Source of the DNA: Oscheius sp. JU75
Lineage: Eukaryota > Nematoda > Chromadorea > Rhabditida > Rhabditidae
Length of the DNA: 64,000 nucleotides
Assembly (NCBI GenBank): GCA_037178855.1
Contig: JASJZC010000001.1
Location: 5,146,001-5,210,000, forward strand
Direction of reading: 5' to 3'
Shown: positions 47,835 through 59,091 of the stretch, one piece after another
How positions within the stretch are numbered: the stretch's first letter is position 1
Layout: each line of letters begins with the position of its first letter
Notes under the pieces: model-generated
Database searches by the model: none
The model's input: only the letters and a program-made list of their open reading frames with translations
Told to the model about the DNA's origin: nothing
Translations under genes and position numbers: made by a program

Positions 47835-48443
47835 ATGCTCCGGCTTGTCCTGCTTGTCGTTATTCACTCCCAACTATGTGGTTTGTTTCATCTTTTCTTT
47901 TTTCAAAATGCTTAAAGGTTGTACCACGGTATATAAAAATATAACGTTCTCTGGCACTTTTTCCTACTCGAGTCCAGTAATGGCAGCTGGTGTTCTCGAA
48001 GTGTACTATGTGAGTCAAATTCACAATAATTACTGTATATTCTACAGTTCAACCTTTCCTGTCCTGTCTCCTTTACTGTGTCTACGAAACAGATGAACCC
48101 CAATGACAGGCTTCTAATCGAAGATGAGATGGGAGCACCACAAATCGACTTCACAAGTCCAGACACAACAAGCTTTTTGGAAAAGAAGGGACAGTCAAAA
48201 CCTCCATATCTCTACATGGAATTTGCGACTGCAAACTATCCAGGGATGCGGTATGATGTGTCTGTGAAGCAGGACAGATGTGCTGGAATTGGAGGCACTG
48301 AAACGACTGGAGGAACTAGAACGACTGGAGGAACTGGTGGAACTGGAGGAACTAGAGAAACTGGAGGTGATGACGACTCTGGATCCGCTGGTACTGCTTT
48401 GGGAACCGCTTTGCTCTTTCTGATTCCACTGATCCCTCGATAA
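47835..48443 (+). CDS. Secreted, probably GPI-anchored CUB-like protein with Thr/Gly repeat (copy 1)
   Basis: Three exons (47835-47880, 47918-48009, 48048-48443) with introns of 37 and 38 bp. A signal peptide MLRLVLLVVIHSQLCG is followed by CTTVYKNITFSGTFSYSSP, VLEVYY, FNLSCPVSFTVSTKQM, DRLLIEDEMGAPQIDF, PPYLYMEFATANYPGM and RYDVSVKQDRC. The order of aromatic and Cys positions suggests a CUB-like beta-sandwich (inference). Next comes a Gly/Thr repeat of GGTR/GGTG units (48290-48370) that could be O-glycosylated, a small acidic linker, and a hydrophobic C-terminus GTALGTALLFLIPLIPR without a cytoplasmic tail, as in GPI-anchor signals. A paralogue with the same second-intron position lies at 50282-50831. 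Confidence 0.66.
48290..48370 (+). repeat. GGAACTGGA-type imperfect tandem repeat coding Gly/Thr units
   Basis: Nine-base units around GGAGGAACT with ACG/AGA/GGT variants encode repeated GGT-R/G/E blocks between the CUB-like domain and the anchor of the protein above. Such repeats expand and contract easily. Confidence 0.65.
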
Positions 48444-48793
48444 ATTATATTTCCGGAGAAATGTCTCGTGAGGACCACGTGGGCCTGATAAAAACAGTAG
48501 GGTAGGACTACTATGCCTTATCCTACCTTTACAATTTGCAAGAGACGTCCGTCTGCGATACAAGTCAACTCTAATATGGGATAACACTTGACAATGTTTG
48601 TGTACTTTTTCTGTCGAGACAAGTCAAGCTAATGCAAGAAGAAACTTTTTGAGTTAATAAGCTACTGTTTTGATGGCTTTAATTGTAAAAAGAAAGTTAT
48701 TGCTTTTGCTCCTTGGAGAGTTTTTTTAGGAATGGAGCTCAATAAAACCACCGACCAGGCGGCATAGCCGACTGGTCTAATTTGAACACACTA
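48444..48793. other. Intergenic region in the small secreted gene cluster
   Basis: Noncoding. It contains GGGATAACACTTGACAATG at about 48578, a motif that returns in similar form (AGATAACACTCGACAAT) at about 49813; the two lie at comparable places downstream of secreted genes. Confidence 0.4.
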
Positions 48794-49032
48794 ATGAAAC
48801 GATTCGTCTTCGTCATTCTTTTCTATCTTTCAACATTCTCCCTAGAAGAAGGCACGTTTGTCCTAGTAAAACAATAGAAAATTGTTCCAGTTGAATGTTC
48901 ACGCTAGTTTCAGAATACGACTCTCTGTCGTCCGATGAAGTGGTGTTTCTTATTTTCCCTAAGTCTCGAGCCGGAAGGTTTCAAGCCTACAGTACGAAAA
49001 TGAACACCGCCGAAGGAGTCAGAGAGTATTAG
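48794..49032 (+). pseudogene. Small secreted peptide, copy 1, truncated by TAG
   Basis: Signal exon MKRFVFVILFYLSTFSLEEG is followed, after a putative intron ending in GTTTCAG, by EYDSLSSDEVVFLIFPKSRA and MNTAEGVREY, then TAG. The second exon aligns with the neighbour at 49247-49509: there GEGIREY is followed by TGG and 15 more codons. Here TGG is TAG, and similar residues go on after it (KTRESLN, RRRLYDS). No GT donor in the right phase ends the first exon, so both the stop and the splice site suggest decay; a genuinely shorter product remains possible. Confidence 0.5.
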
Positions 49033-49197
49033 AAGACAAGGGAGAGCCTCAATCGAAGAAGACTGTATGATTCCAATTGACTCAAGCAATCAAAGATCTT
49101 AATGTTTCAAAAGGGACTGGGTGTGTCCACTTGAGGGGGAGCATAATGTGATCGTTAGTAGGAGGTGAATAGCTTGCTTCCGGTATTGATAACGGCC

Positions 49198-49204
49198 TAT
49201 AAAA
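49198..49204 (+). promoter_or_regulatory. TATA box of the intact small secreted peptide gene
   Basis: TATAAAA 43 bp upstream of the ATG at 49247. Confidence 0.6.
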
Positions 49205-49246
49205 TGGCAGCTCTTTCTACGTCAGAAAGGCAACAGCCAGCAGACC

Positions 49247-49509
49247 ATGAAACCTCTCGCCATTTTCCTCCTCGTCTCTATTTTCTTCACGGTTTTCGCA
49301 CAAGACTATTTTGGTTAGTTTTGAGCGTACACGATACATCATGGGTTCCAGACAGTGACTCTACGGAAAAGTTCCTTTTCCTATTCCCAGCGTCGCGGTC
49401 GAGAAGGTACGGCGTCAAGAAGATCAACACGGGCGAAGGAATCAGAGAGTATTGGAGGAACTACTACGAGCAGCACAAGAAGAGAGAAAATCTTGGTAGA
49501 AATTGGTGA
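49247..49509 (+). CDS. Small secreted cationic peptide, copy 2 (intact)
   Basis: Exons 49247-49313 and 49352-49509, separated by a 38-bp intron, give 74 residues. The signal peptide is MKPLAIFLLVSIFFTVFAQ; the mature part is DSDSTEKFLFLFPASRSRR, YGVKKINTGEGIREY, WRNYYEQHKKRENLGRNW. It has a possible dibasic processing site (RSRRYG) that would release a basic, aromatic C-terminal peptide of about 34 residues; there are no Cys. Tandem paralogue of 48794-49032. No family recognised; a hormone-like or antimicrobial role is only a guess. Confidence 0.66.
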
Positions 49510-50220
49510 TTCGAATGATACTCAAATAGAAGGAAACATAATAAAGAAGTTCATAATACTCGTTTTTTATGATATGTATTGGAAACGTTTCAGTCTAAAA
49601 GCAAACACAACAATCGTGTACTATACTAGTCTACGCAAGTAACTCCAACAAGCATGAATTTGTCTCATACACCTTTGCTCCACTTAGCATTTTCAAAAGT
49701 ATTTTGTAAGGTACCCGTATCCAAACCTTGTAATCGATCTTTCGTGTATAACTGTCAATGATCCTTTACCTTTTTGATTTGCAATAGGTGTCGCAAGTCA
49801 AGTATTATCCCAGATAACACTCGACAATTTATGTTGTCAAGTGTGATCCTTGACAGTGAGATAAAAGACTGACAAACAGTTCAAGATGCCAAAAGAGCAT
49901 CCGATCGTTCCGCCAACGTCTGTGTGTACCCTTTGGATACGACGCTTACTAGTGTAGAGTAGACAAGTTACAGCTAAAGACACTAAACTGCCGAAGACAG
50001 CAAAAGAGTTAGACCCTAAGGTGGTGCTTCTTAAATCTTATCACTAATACCGAATAATGCATCTCATCTGTCAGAAGAATACCAACATCACCAACAATAC
50101 GTGGAATTGCTCAACGTTCTCCAATCTGAGTCAGAGAAAGATAATCGTGTGGGTGTCCCCAGACTGCAATCAAAGTCTCTTTCTGATCGTTTGGAAGTCT
50201 TATCGCTGCCAGACAGGAAA
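49510..50220. other. Intergenic region with a short palindromic motif
   Basis: AT-rich noncoding DNA. Around 49815-49845, ACTCGACAATTTATGTTGTCAAGTGT forms an imperfect inverted repeat (ACxCGACAA / TTGTCAAGTGT). A 63-codon frame at 50057 has no supporting features. Confidence 0.4.
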
Positions 50221-50227
50221 TATAAAG
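50221..50227 (+). promoter_or_regulatory. TATA box of the second CUB-like gene
   Basis: TATAAAG 55 bp upstream of the ATG at 50282. Confidence 0.5.
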
Positions 50228-50281
50228 AACGCGCTGGTCGTCAGTTAGCAGAGTCAAGAAGTGACACCTCCACGAGGATCC

Positions 50282-50831
50282 ATGTCCCGATGCATCCCCC
50301 TTCTTCTAGTGTTTCTTCCAGCGGTTTGTAAGTTTCCTTTTTGAAATAAAGATTAACTAAGTTTAGTCTCTGCCTGGCATAATATTACGCTAACTACTAC
50401 ATACACTTGGTATAATAAATTCTCCACACATACCAATGAATCCTTCTATGTGAGTTCATTCAATGAGGTCCGATGGAAAATTCTTTCAGTTTTCCTTCTC
50501 GAAGTGCGATGCCGTGTACAACCTTACAACACAGGATTTGTCGTACGGAGACTCGCTTCTAGTCAGAGATTCCAGTGGGACTCGACTTTCCTTCACGAAA
50601 CCGGAGAGAGGAACAACTGACATCTTCCGAATGGCTAACTCGCACCCTCCGTACATTTTTGTGGAACTGAGGTCGTTTAATTCCTCGACCATGAAGGCCT
50701 GGCTGACTGTCACTCCGAGAAACTGTACAGGTGCAACAAAAGAAGCAAGTAGTCAAGTCTATTCTTTCGTCACTTCAGTTCTGATCTCTTCGCTTTTTAC
50801 TTCTTTGTTAAATGAGTCACCAATGGTTTGA
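50282..50831 (+). CDS. Secreted, probably GPI-anchored CUB-like protein (copy 2)
   Basis: Three exons joined by short introns. Signal peptide MSRCIPLLLVFLPAVFS, then AWHNITLTTTYTWYNKFS, THTNESFY, FSFSKCDAVYNLTTQDLSYG, DSLLVRDSSGTRLSF, PPYIFVELRSFNSSTMKAW and LTVTPRNC. The pattern matches the gene at 47835-48443: NIT near the N-terminus, the second intron just after a Tyr (ESFY|FSFSKC against VYY|FNLSC), D-x-L-L-(I/V) then PPY-(L/I)-(Y/F), and a closing Cys. Five N-glycosylation sequons are visible. The C-terminus has a hydrophobic stretch (VYSFVTSVLISSLFTSLL) but with nine residues after it, so the GPI call is weaker here. Confidence 0.62.
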
Positions 50832-51123
50832 AAGTCAAATAAAGTGCATCACGACTGATCGAATATCAAAAAAGCCCAGTCATGGTTATTAGGGTTACGA
50901 AAATATTTCTTCAAAGAATGTTTGAAAGTGAGAAAAAGAATAGTTTATATCACGCGGGACATGTCGAGAATGACCATTTTTGTCGAGGATAAGACTCGGT
51001 CCATGCAAACATACACAATAGACTGTACAGATATGAACATGTGACAACAAGAAGAGGGAATAAAGCTCTACTAGATACAAGTCTGAGGCAAGAGGCATCT
51101 GATTGGAAAAAGGTGCGGATGAT
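50832..51123. other. Region between convergent CUB-like and AMFR genes
   Basis: 3' UTRs of two convergent genes; AATAAAG near 50838 is the likely poly(A) signal of the CUB-like gene. Confidence 0.5.
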
Positions 51124-53374
51124 TTACGAGAGGATGCCACGAGCGCGGAGATCTTTGCCACTTGAGGACTCGATGTATTTCCTGTAATTCGATAGTTCAA
51201 AAGAGCTCTTCAGATCGCAACAAACCTCCTGTACTTGGCTATCATTTCCCGTCGTTTTCTCGCAAATTCTCTATTTGGATGATCGTCATCATTGAAACTG
51301 AAATCTGTCGAAGAAGTGGCTGTTTCTTCCTCAACAACTGCCTGGAGTGATTCATCGATTCCTTGCCAAGATTCGTCGTCACTCTGAACCCTCTTTGTTT
51401 GCGAATAGACTGTCTCCAAACCTCTTCTTCTTGAATTCCAACAAAGCCGACCCTTCCCTCCAAAATATTTTCTATTGTGGCCTGGGTTGAACCGCTGATT
51501 CGCAGATCCTCGATGATGACATCGGCTGCGAGTTGCGGGAACATTTCTCGAACCTATCACAATAGTGTTTTTAGGAAATATCGGAAATATACCTGCTGAG
51601 CCATTCCTTGGAGTTGAGAGTCGTCATGAGGAGCAATGTGTCGCCGAAGAAGAGGACCGAAGACGCCATGTCCTGTGGAAACCTCGATGGCGAACTGAGG
51701 AAGGCGCAGGAAGCCGAAACTAGAATTTTTATTGTTTTCCGAGACGATATTAAGACTAACCCTCCACCAAAGCGGACTGTAGTCGTGTTGCTGGCCTGTT
51801 GCGGCGGAGGTTGTGGGGCCGAAATGACTCTTCTACAGGTCGGACAGGAAGCATCCTGAGCCAGCCACCACATCAAACACCAGTCGTGGAATTGATGAGC
51901 ACAGGGTAGGCGTCTGGACTGACCAAGATTCTCCCAACAGACTGAACTCCTTGTTTTGAAAGTAGTCCGACAAGTACCTACCGATGCAAAGATCTCCGTC
52001 CTCGGCCTTCTCACACGGGTACGTGTCCAAAATATACTTGAAGATTTGTTGATGTTTCCGGTGACGAGTCAATGTGTTTGTGATGTTTCTAAAGGAAGAC
52101 TATCGATTTTTCTATAAAACTCACGTGTAAGACTGTTTTACATGATAGAAGAAGAACATACAAGTTACGTTGAATCCCAGGGGAGAGTACAACATCAAAT
52201 GTACCTGAATCCGACTTTGAATCTGTTGAACAAGGGTCTTACAAAGTTGAAGATCTGAATGAACTCGCAGACCAGTGAAATCCAAAAGTCGAGCCAGTAG
52301 TTGAAGTGTCTCACGGTGTCTGGTTTGGAAGAAAACCGTTCGGAAGCCGAAAGACAACGCAAGAGGCCGTGGAGAGCACGGAGAAGAGAAAGGACACTCT
52401 GAGCAGGAGGATCACAAAGGTCAGACGATGAACTCACATCAACGAGAAGGAACAGAAAGTGACTGGTCGAGAGAAGATTGTGGTACTTGATGACTAGATG
52501 GAAAGTGATGTAAGAGATACCGAAGAGAGTGAAACAGAGCCACGACAATCTGCCTCCTGTTACTCCCGAAGCCGGAGCAACGTATTTGAATCGTTGATAC
52601 GCAACAGCGTGGAGGATGTTCATGAAACCAGTGAATCCGAACCAGACCAACCAGGTCAAGACCAAATATCCCTGATTCGCAGAGGCCACAGCCGTGAGAA
52701 AGACAGTGCTGAAGAGCAAAAAGGAGAAGAAGGAATGACGGAGATTGGCTTCTTCCTGCAAAAAACTCCACTTCTAAAATGGCCCTTGGCTATTCGAGGT
52801 AGTCGTTTAGAAAAGAATAGAACTGTTTGGAAGACTTACCGCTCTGGTCAGCTCTCGACAGAAGAAGTGAATGAGGATTTTTGCCATCAAAGCTAGTTGA
52901 GCAAAATATGTGTTCATGGCCACCTAAGACTTTTTGCGATATTTAGAAGAAATCTTACCCAGATAAGTGGATGGTTGCTATAAACGTGGTAACAGATTTG
53001 TACAACAATATTTGAGGAGAACCAGTCGATCGACTCCGGTTCCGTGAACCATATTGTCGAGCTGTTCGCTATTTCGTCTTTTAATTGAAGTCGGACCTGG
53101 AAATTTTTCATTTTCCCCGAGCTTGGCATCTTTTGAAAGTACAAACTAGGAGAGAGCCAACAGATTTCTTCTCTCTCAGATCTATAATTTCACCGTCCTT
53201 TTCAAGCTCATGAAAACTGATAGAACTTACTTCTGGCTGTGTAGTGAGTGTGTTTACGACATTTCCAGTGGCCATTGTGGCCAGAAGTAGACTTCCAGCA
53301 ATGTAGGTGTCGAGAGAAGGAAACGGGCTGCGGGAAAGCATGCCCACAAACCAATTCCTCCGCTCCCGTTCCAT
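51124..53374 (-). CDS. AMFR: AMFR/gp78-like ER-membrane E3 ubiquitin ligase
   Basis: Ubiquitin ligase of ER-associated degradation. The N-terminal half is a multi-pass membrane domain (53.37-52.1 kb; for example DTYIAGSLLLATMATGNVV). The RING domain, whole once the intron near 51.96 kb is removed, reads DLCIVCWENLG, CAHQFHDWCLMWWLA and ASCPTCRRV. A CUE ubiquitin-binding domain follows (VREMFPQLAADVIIEDLRIS, then IENILEGRV). The C-terminus has FARKRREMIAKYRRKY, like the VCP/p97-interacting motif of gp78, and ends SGKDLRARGILS-TAA. The order TM-RING-CUE-VIM is diagnostic of gp78 rather than HRD1. The G2BR helix between CUE and VIM is not evident. Confidence 0.88.
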
Positions 53375-54898
53375 TATAACAGATCTACAAAGGGGATTTC
53401 TTCACTGGGAAGTGGAATATTGAAGAGAAAGTAAGAAGATAGACTGAATAGCTCTAGGATTCTATCCGCTCGTTGCTACGGAAACAGAAAAAGAGCCAGA
53501 CATTCCGGTCCTAAAGCTTTTTTGAGTATGAGTTGACCACGGCGGTGTATCTACAATGTTTTTATCTGCGATTATCACCGAGAAATAAGGCCGTAAAGAT
53601 GCTCTCCGAGAGCAAAATCTATCATTGAAATTAGTTGCTGCTTCAAAACACTGTATGTAACTCCTCGAGCTCTCTACAACTGCTTGGAATAGGAATGAGG
53701 TGAGATTGAAAGTCTAGGAATCAAAGGCACACAAATTTACAGAGCTATATAGACATTTAAACTATCTAAACGGGTGTTGCTAGGACCTTGCACATCCAAA
53801 AATGCCCTTTTACGAAATGAGGGCTACAAAAAGGTCCGGACACTCGCTTAATTTGCACTCTCAAAGTATGCTCTTGAACCATCGATTTTTGGTCTTCCAT
53901 GGAAAAAAAAGTAAAAAAGAAGGAAAAGCGAAGAATCCTTTTACTTACTAACTGCTTGAACTTTCCCCGGTCAACCTCAAACGAAGCCACTTGGCGCACT
54001 TTCGCGCGGAAAAAAAGTACTTCCGGTGGTAAATTAGCTGGGAAAATTGAAGTAGAAGTCTTTTCCATATTTCGAAGCCTCGTTAGGTCAAAAAGACGAG
54101 GAAAAGTTGGAAGAAAACATGTCAAAATTGTCGAGATTTGGCCGGCCGTTTGACTGATTAGATAAGCCTTTTTTTCGAATTCGCTACAGCTCGATCACAT
54201 TGTTTTAGAGCTGAAAAAGGAAAACTTGTTTTGACTATGGCAATAATCCGTGGGACGAGAGAACATTACTGCGAAAAACTGCGAGAGTCACAGGAGAGAC
54301 GTCAAGAGAAAAATAGAGAGAGAGTGGCAGCACGGAGCGGGACAGAAGAAGCACGTGTTTCGCTCTCACGGCCTCGCCAGGGAGGCCGAATTGATCACGC
54401 TGGACGAAAGAGAAATGTTGTTTTCGTCGCCCATGTACTTGCTCTCGAAAAACTTTCTTTCTTCTGATTAGTAACAAAAGTTATAAAAGTATTTTGAAAG
54501 ATATCTAGATTTCTCAACTCGTTTCGAAAGAAAAAGATAAGAAAGTTTTGAGAGAAAGCGCTATCGTACGCGTGGTTGTTTTCGCAGTCCTGTAAGCATA
54601 TTACATCGGCTTGGAAAGGTATCAAACGGGTTAATTACCTGAATATTTTTTTCTGAAAATGATTACAAAGAAGTAGATAATAAAAAGGACTGTTTCCCTG
54701 TTGGCTACTCTCCTGCTCTCTCTCTGATAACGTGTTTGTTGTGTTGTACAGAGGAGAGTGAGAAGGCAAGGTCACTTTCAAGGCTGTGATCTCTACCCGA
54801 CATTTTATCCACAAACATCTCGTTTATTTTACTAAGGTCACGATGAAATGAACCTGGAGGGGTGCTTACAGGTCTCTACAAACTTTTTTTTCGGGGAT
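53375..54898. other. Long intergenic region without a supported gene
   Basis: About 1.5 kb between the AMFR 5' end and the COX5B 3' end. Several 70-120 codon frames are present on both strands (for example 53766-54125 minus), none with domains, a signal peptide or consistent splicing. A CT/GA-rich patch lies near 54700-54730. Confidence 0.45.
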
Positions 54899-55810
54899 TT
54901 AGATGGACTCGGGATCGGCGTCGATGGCCTTGAACCAATGTCCGCACTCGCATCTCTTCGGTGTTCCCTTGCGAATTGTCATGAAGTTGACGTGGCCAGA
55001 ATCCTGCTCGCCTGAAAAGTGTCCTTGACTGAACGTCTCGTGATACCGACGTGTCTGGATGGATATTTACGTGTATTTTCGTAAGAAAATGCACTGCATC
55101 GTTGTTGTTGTACATTATGTCTAGACTGCGGGCAACGTATTTTTGCAAGAAAATGTTCAAAAACATTCGCATATCTGTGTAAAACTGATGAACTTAGTAA
55201 ATAAGTATTTTCTTGTATGATTTTGCTGTTCCACTGTAGAATTCCCAAAACTGAATCGATGTTAGACTGTTTTCACTCAGATACAGCGAAATTGTGCTCA
55301 AAACTTCTTGGAAACGTAGCCTAGTTGAACAAAATGAGTTTTAGACGTTTTGCTCGCACTTTCCTACTTCTATTTTTGCTTTTTGAGAAATCACCTTCTA
55401 AGAAATCGAGATTTTTGTTAAAAGAAATAAGAAAAAGTTTGGAAAACGTACACATGCATCCGATGATTCTGTCGGGGAAGTGAGATGGGACGAGATTGGG
55501 CTTCTCCTTGGTCGAGGCTTCGGCGCGATAGTAGACTTTGGGCTCGTACCTCTGAAAGTTGGTTTTCAGTTACTGAATACTTTTTTTTTCAAAGAGAAAA
55601 ATAGAATAAAGAGAAACAAACATCGTCTCCGGCCAAACGGGCGAGAAGCATCTTCTTCTCGCGACCGGTAGCGTGCTCAAGGGGATCTGGGTAGTATCCG
55701 TAGTCTTCAGGAGAAGCCTCGCTGGCCAAGGTGCGACGAGCAGCGAAGACGGGAAGAGCGGTCCTCTTCGATAGAGCGTTCACGACGCTACGAACGGCCA
55801 GCTGCGCCAT
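54899..55810 (-). CDS. COX5B: Cytochrome c oxidase subunit 5B
   Basis: Nuclear-encoded zinc-binding subunit of mitochondrial complex IV. It starts MAQLAVRSVVNALSKRT with a basic mitochondrial presequence, then YYPDPLEHATGREKKMLLA, PNLVPSHFPDRIIGCMC and FMTIRKGTPKRCECGHWFK, ending DPESI-TAA. The zinc ligands are the two Cys of GCMC and the two of RCECG; invertebrate COX5B often has this shorter CxC in place of the vertebrate CxxC. Three exons; the second intron (about 55015-55450) is roughly 430 bp, long for this window. Confidence 0.93.
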
Positions 55811-57142
55811 CTGAAAGACAAATTTTACGATTTTTTGATTAAAAAAGAGCAAAATATCTACGGAAAAATGGATACAGAGAGATTTTGTGGAATTTCAACT
55901 TTTTAGTGTTTCAAACGTTAGCAGTGGGATGCTGCCAAATTATGGTTTACTTCGAAAATAAGTTGCCTATCCTGATTTATTGAATATTTCCAAGAATAAG
56001 CAAACTTTTGAGCGAATTTCATTCTGAAACTGTCGAAATGAAATAGAAAAGAGATTGGGAAGTTACTTCGCCGTATAAACAATTGAGATTGGAAAAAAAA
56101 GAGCCAAATCAAGTAGAAATAGACCGTTTTCGATCAGTTTGTCTTGCTGAATGTGACTGTAACCAATAAAACAGCTAAAAGAAAGGTAAAGAAGACGAAT
56201 AAACAAAAAACCAGCAGCTTCAGTCACTAAACCGCTTCCAAAGGACTTTTACACAGCTCTCGCATGAACGATCTTTCTGAAACTTACTTTTTCGATGCTA
56301 GACAGGTTGCTTTTCCCTTTCAAATAAAAAAATAACTCCAATTAACAGAAATAAGCTTGGAAAAGATAAAGAAAAAATTGATTGAATGGCGAGGGTCGTG
56401 TACGCCCGAATCTCAAACCCTTGAACAGCAGGCGAATCGTGGCGGGAGTCGTGCCAGAAAAACTTTGTTCTGGCGGGAAATGCTAAAATATGGCAGAAGA
56501 TCAGGATAGGGTGGTTTAGTCAAACACGACGGTAGAGAAGGTGCGTAAAGAACGAAAGATTGTTGCAAAGAAAGAGCGTGAGCGGAAATTAGTTGTCCTG
56601 AAACTTTGCAGACAGTTGGGAAAGAGTCAACGACAGTAGAATAGTGCCGAAAGAACCTGAACAGCAAAATATAAAATTGTTGTTGTTTGTCTTCACAACT
56701 GTCTTCACAAAGTCCGAATAGCAGATTATGCTCTCTAGAGGAGACAAGAAGCCTCGTTTCTCAAAAAGAAAAAACTTTTAAACTCATTACTTTTATCCTG
56801 AAAGATAGTTTATCGAAAGAGAGTTCCGATCTTCCTCTGTTTAACAGTTGGTCTCTCAGCGCTCTTTTCCCAGGCGCAGAGTGTGAGCACAAGAAACATT
56901 GTCTGTCCGCTATCAGCCGGCAGCTTCTTCTCGGTCAATACCCGATTATTAGCAGCCTAGTTCCTTTCACCTTTTCCCTGATTTCCCCTTGTTTCTGAAC
57001 AAACCACAGGTCATTGTTTACCTCAACCGCTCGACCCCGTGGCAGCTCCTCCTTTACAACGGAGCCCAGCAGGCTTGTGATTGAGCCTGGTTCTTCCCAA
57101 GCCATTTTTATTATCCTTTTCTGAAATACGAAGATACTTCAG
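55811..57142. other. Divergent intergenic region between COX5B and IDH3 genes
   Basis: About 1.3 kb between two divergently transcribed nuclear genes for mitochondrial proteins. AT-rich, with no supported exon. A shared bidirectional promoter is conceivable, though the spacing is large for this genome. Confidence 0.45.
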
Positions 57143-58547
57143 ATGATTCTGTCTCGGGCTAGTTGGAGAGCCGTCAGTGCGTCTGCTTCGGCTATCCGAA
57201 CACACAAGATTCCCGGAGAGAGGGTAGGCCTCTAACTAAAAAAGAATCGTGTCTTTGAAGGAAGTTCTGGCCAAGTATGGTGGTCGTTACACGGTCACTG
57301 CTCTTCCAGGGGATGGAATCGGACCCGAAATGATTCATCACATCAAGAGAATCTTTGCTGTGGGAAATGTGGGTCGAGTTATTCTTTCAAATTCATCTTT
57401 TACCAGGTACCGGTTGACTTCGAAGATATCCAGCTTAGCTCAAATCTCGAGTCGGGAGACATGGAAGCCGCTTTAATGGCCATCGAAAGAAACGGAGTTG
57501 GACTCAAGGGGAACATCGAGACGAAGCATGACGATCCACAGTTCAAATCTCGAAATGTAGAGCTTCGGTCTCGTCTAGACCTGTACGCCAACATTCTTCA
57601 TTGTGTTTCCATTCCAACCGTATCCTCTTTTCTGAGTCAAAATTCCAAGCTCTTTAGGTTCCCTCCCGACACAAAGACATCGATATTGTTCTGATTCGTG
57701 AGAACACAGAAGGAGAGTACTCTGGACTGGAACACGTGGCAATTCCGGGAGTTGTTGAGAGTATCAAGGTGAGAATAAATTCTACAGATGAGGCAACATT
57801 TTTAGATTGTGACCCGGGAGAAAATTGAACGAATCTCGCGAATGGCCTTTGAATACGCTGTCCTGAATAAGAGGAAAAAGGTCACAGCTGTTCACAAGGC
57901 CAATATCCAGAAACTTGGAGACGGACTCTTTCTCAAGGCTTGTTAGCCACGTTTTTATTGGGATATGAAAACTTAGGTCGCGAAGGAGCTTCATAAGGCA
58001 GAGTATCCAAGCCTCGAGTTCGAGTCCATGATCGTGGATAATGCCTCGATGCAGCTCGTCTCTCGTCCTCAACAGTTTGATGTGATGCTCATGCCGAATC
58101 TCTACGGAAACATCATTTCGAACATTGCTTGTGGTCTTGTCGGAGGACCGGGTCTCGTCTCTGGAATGAATATCGGTACCAGCTACGCCGTGTTCGAAAC
58201 TGTAAGCTGTTGTTCTCTACAAAGGAGAATTTCATAGGGAACGAGAAACACGGGAACTTCTTTGGCTGGAAAAGACGTCGCCAATCCGACTGCCTTCATC
58301 CGCGCCAGTGTCGACTTGTTAAGGTACCCAAGGGTCCGTGTTTTCAGATTCCCCAATTACCAGGTATCTCGGATGCCACTTTCATGCCAACTTGATCTCC
58401 GACGCCCTGTGGAAAGCTCTGGTCACGCAGAAGATCCACACAGCTGATATTGGTGGAGAGGCAGCTTGCAGTTATTTGGTAGAGGCAACGATCAAAAATA
58501 TGAAAGAGCTGGCCGAGGAACCGGGAAGACGCATGTCTGTCGGATAA
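57143..58547 (+). CDS. IDH3G: NAD-dependent isocitrate dehydrogenase, gamma-type regulatory subunit
   Basis: Mitochondrial TCA-cycle enzyme subunit. A Ser/Arg-rich presequence ([18 protein letters not shown]) precedes [138 protein letters not shown] and [30 protein letters not shown] and [13 protein letters not shown] are those of IDH3G/IDH3B rather than catalytic IDH3A, so this is a non-catalytic, allosteric subunit; resemblance to IDH3G is closest. About eight exons joined by short introns. Confidence 0.9.
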
Positions 58548-59091
58548 ATTACGAGTGCTTAAGTAGATTTCGCTGTGTAATATAAAGATTTCTTTACTAA
58601 CTTCTTTTGTCACTTATTCCCTAAAAGTGATAGTCAAGTTTTTTTTGAGTTCTGACCCTACAAAGACTAGATTTCCATATGTTTCTCTACTAGTATTCTA
58701 ATCCGCACTGCAGACAAAGATATGCAGAAAAAAACTACTTAAGAAATGCCTCAAATGAATTACCATGCCCACTATGGTCTTTGGGATGCGTCCCCAACCT
58801 CTTCGGGTGAGAGGCTCCAGGTGATAACTGTTAATCGAACTTACTCGCTCGAGGTTCCAGAAAGTTAAATCAATCTGGGACCTTCTGAGACGGGAGAGAG
58901 TCTCGTCGTTGATTGAAGAACTGAATATGGATCAGATCCAGTTCGAACTTCTACTCTAAGTAAATTGTCAAGAACTCTGATCGAGGATATCACAAAATCC
59001 ATCCAAACTCTGCTCCAGGGCCAAAGAAAGATTCTCGACTCTCTTCAAAAGACTGCTGAATCAGCGGAAAATGGAAGACCACTACGTCATT
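58548..59091. other. Region downstream of IDH3 with a possible coiled-coil exon
   Basis: The IDH3 3' UTR lies at the left. Between about 58945 and 59100 one plus-strand frame reads LSRTLIEDITKSIQTLLQGQ and KILDSLQKTAESAENGR, a likely coiled coil, but no start, stop or partner exon is found. It could be a remnant related to the coiled-coil gene at 59516. Confidence 0.35.

Noticed and set aside
53766-54125. 119-codon minus-strand frame
   Set aside because: No domain, no start context, no partner exons; composition is like translated noncoding AT-rich DNA.
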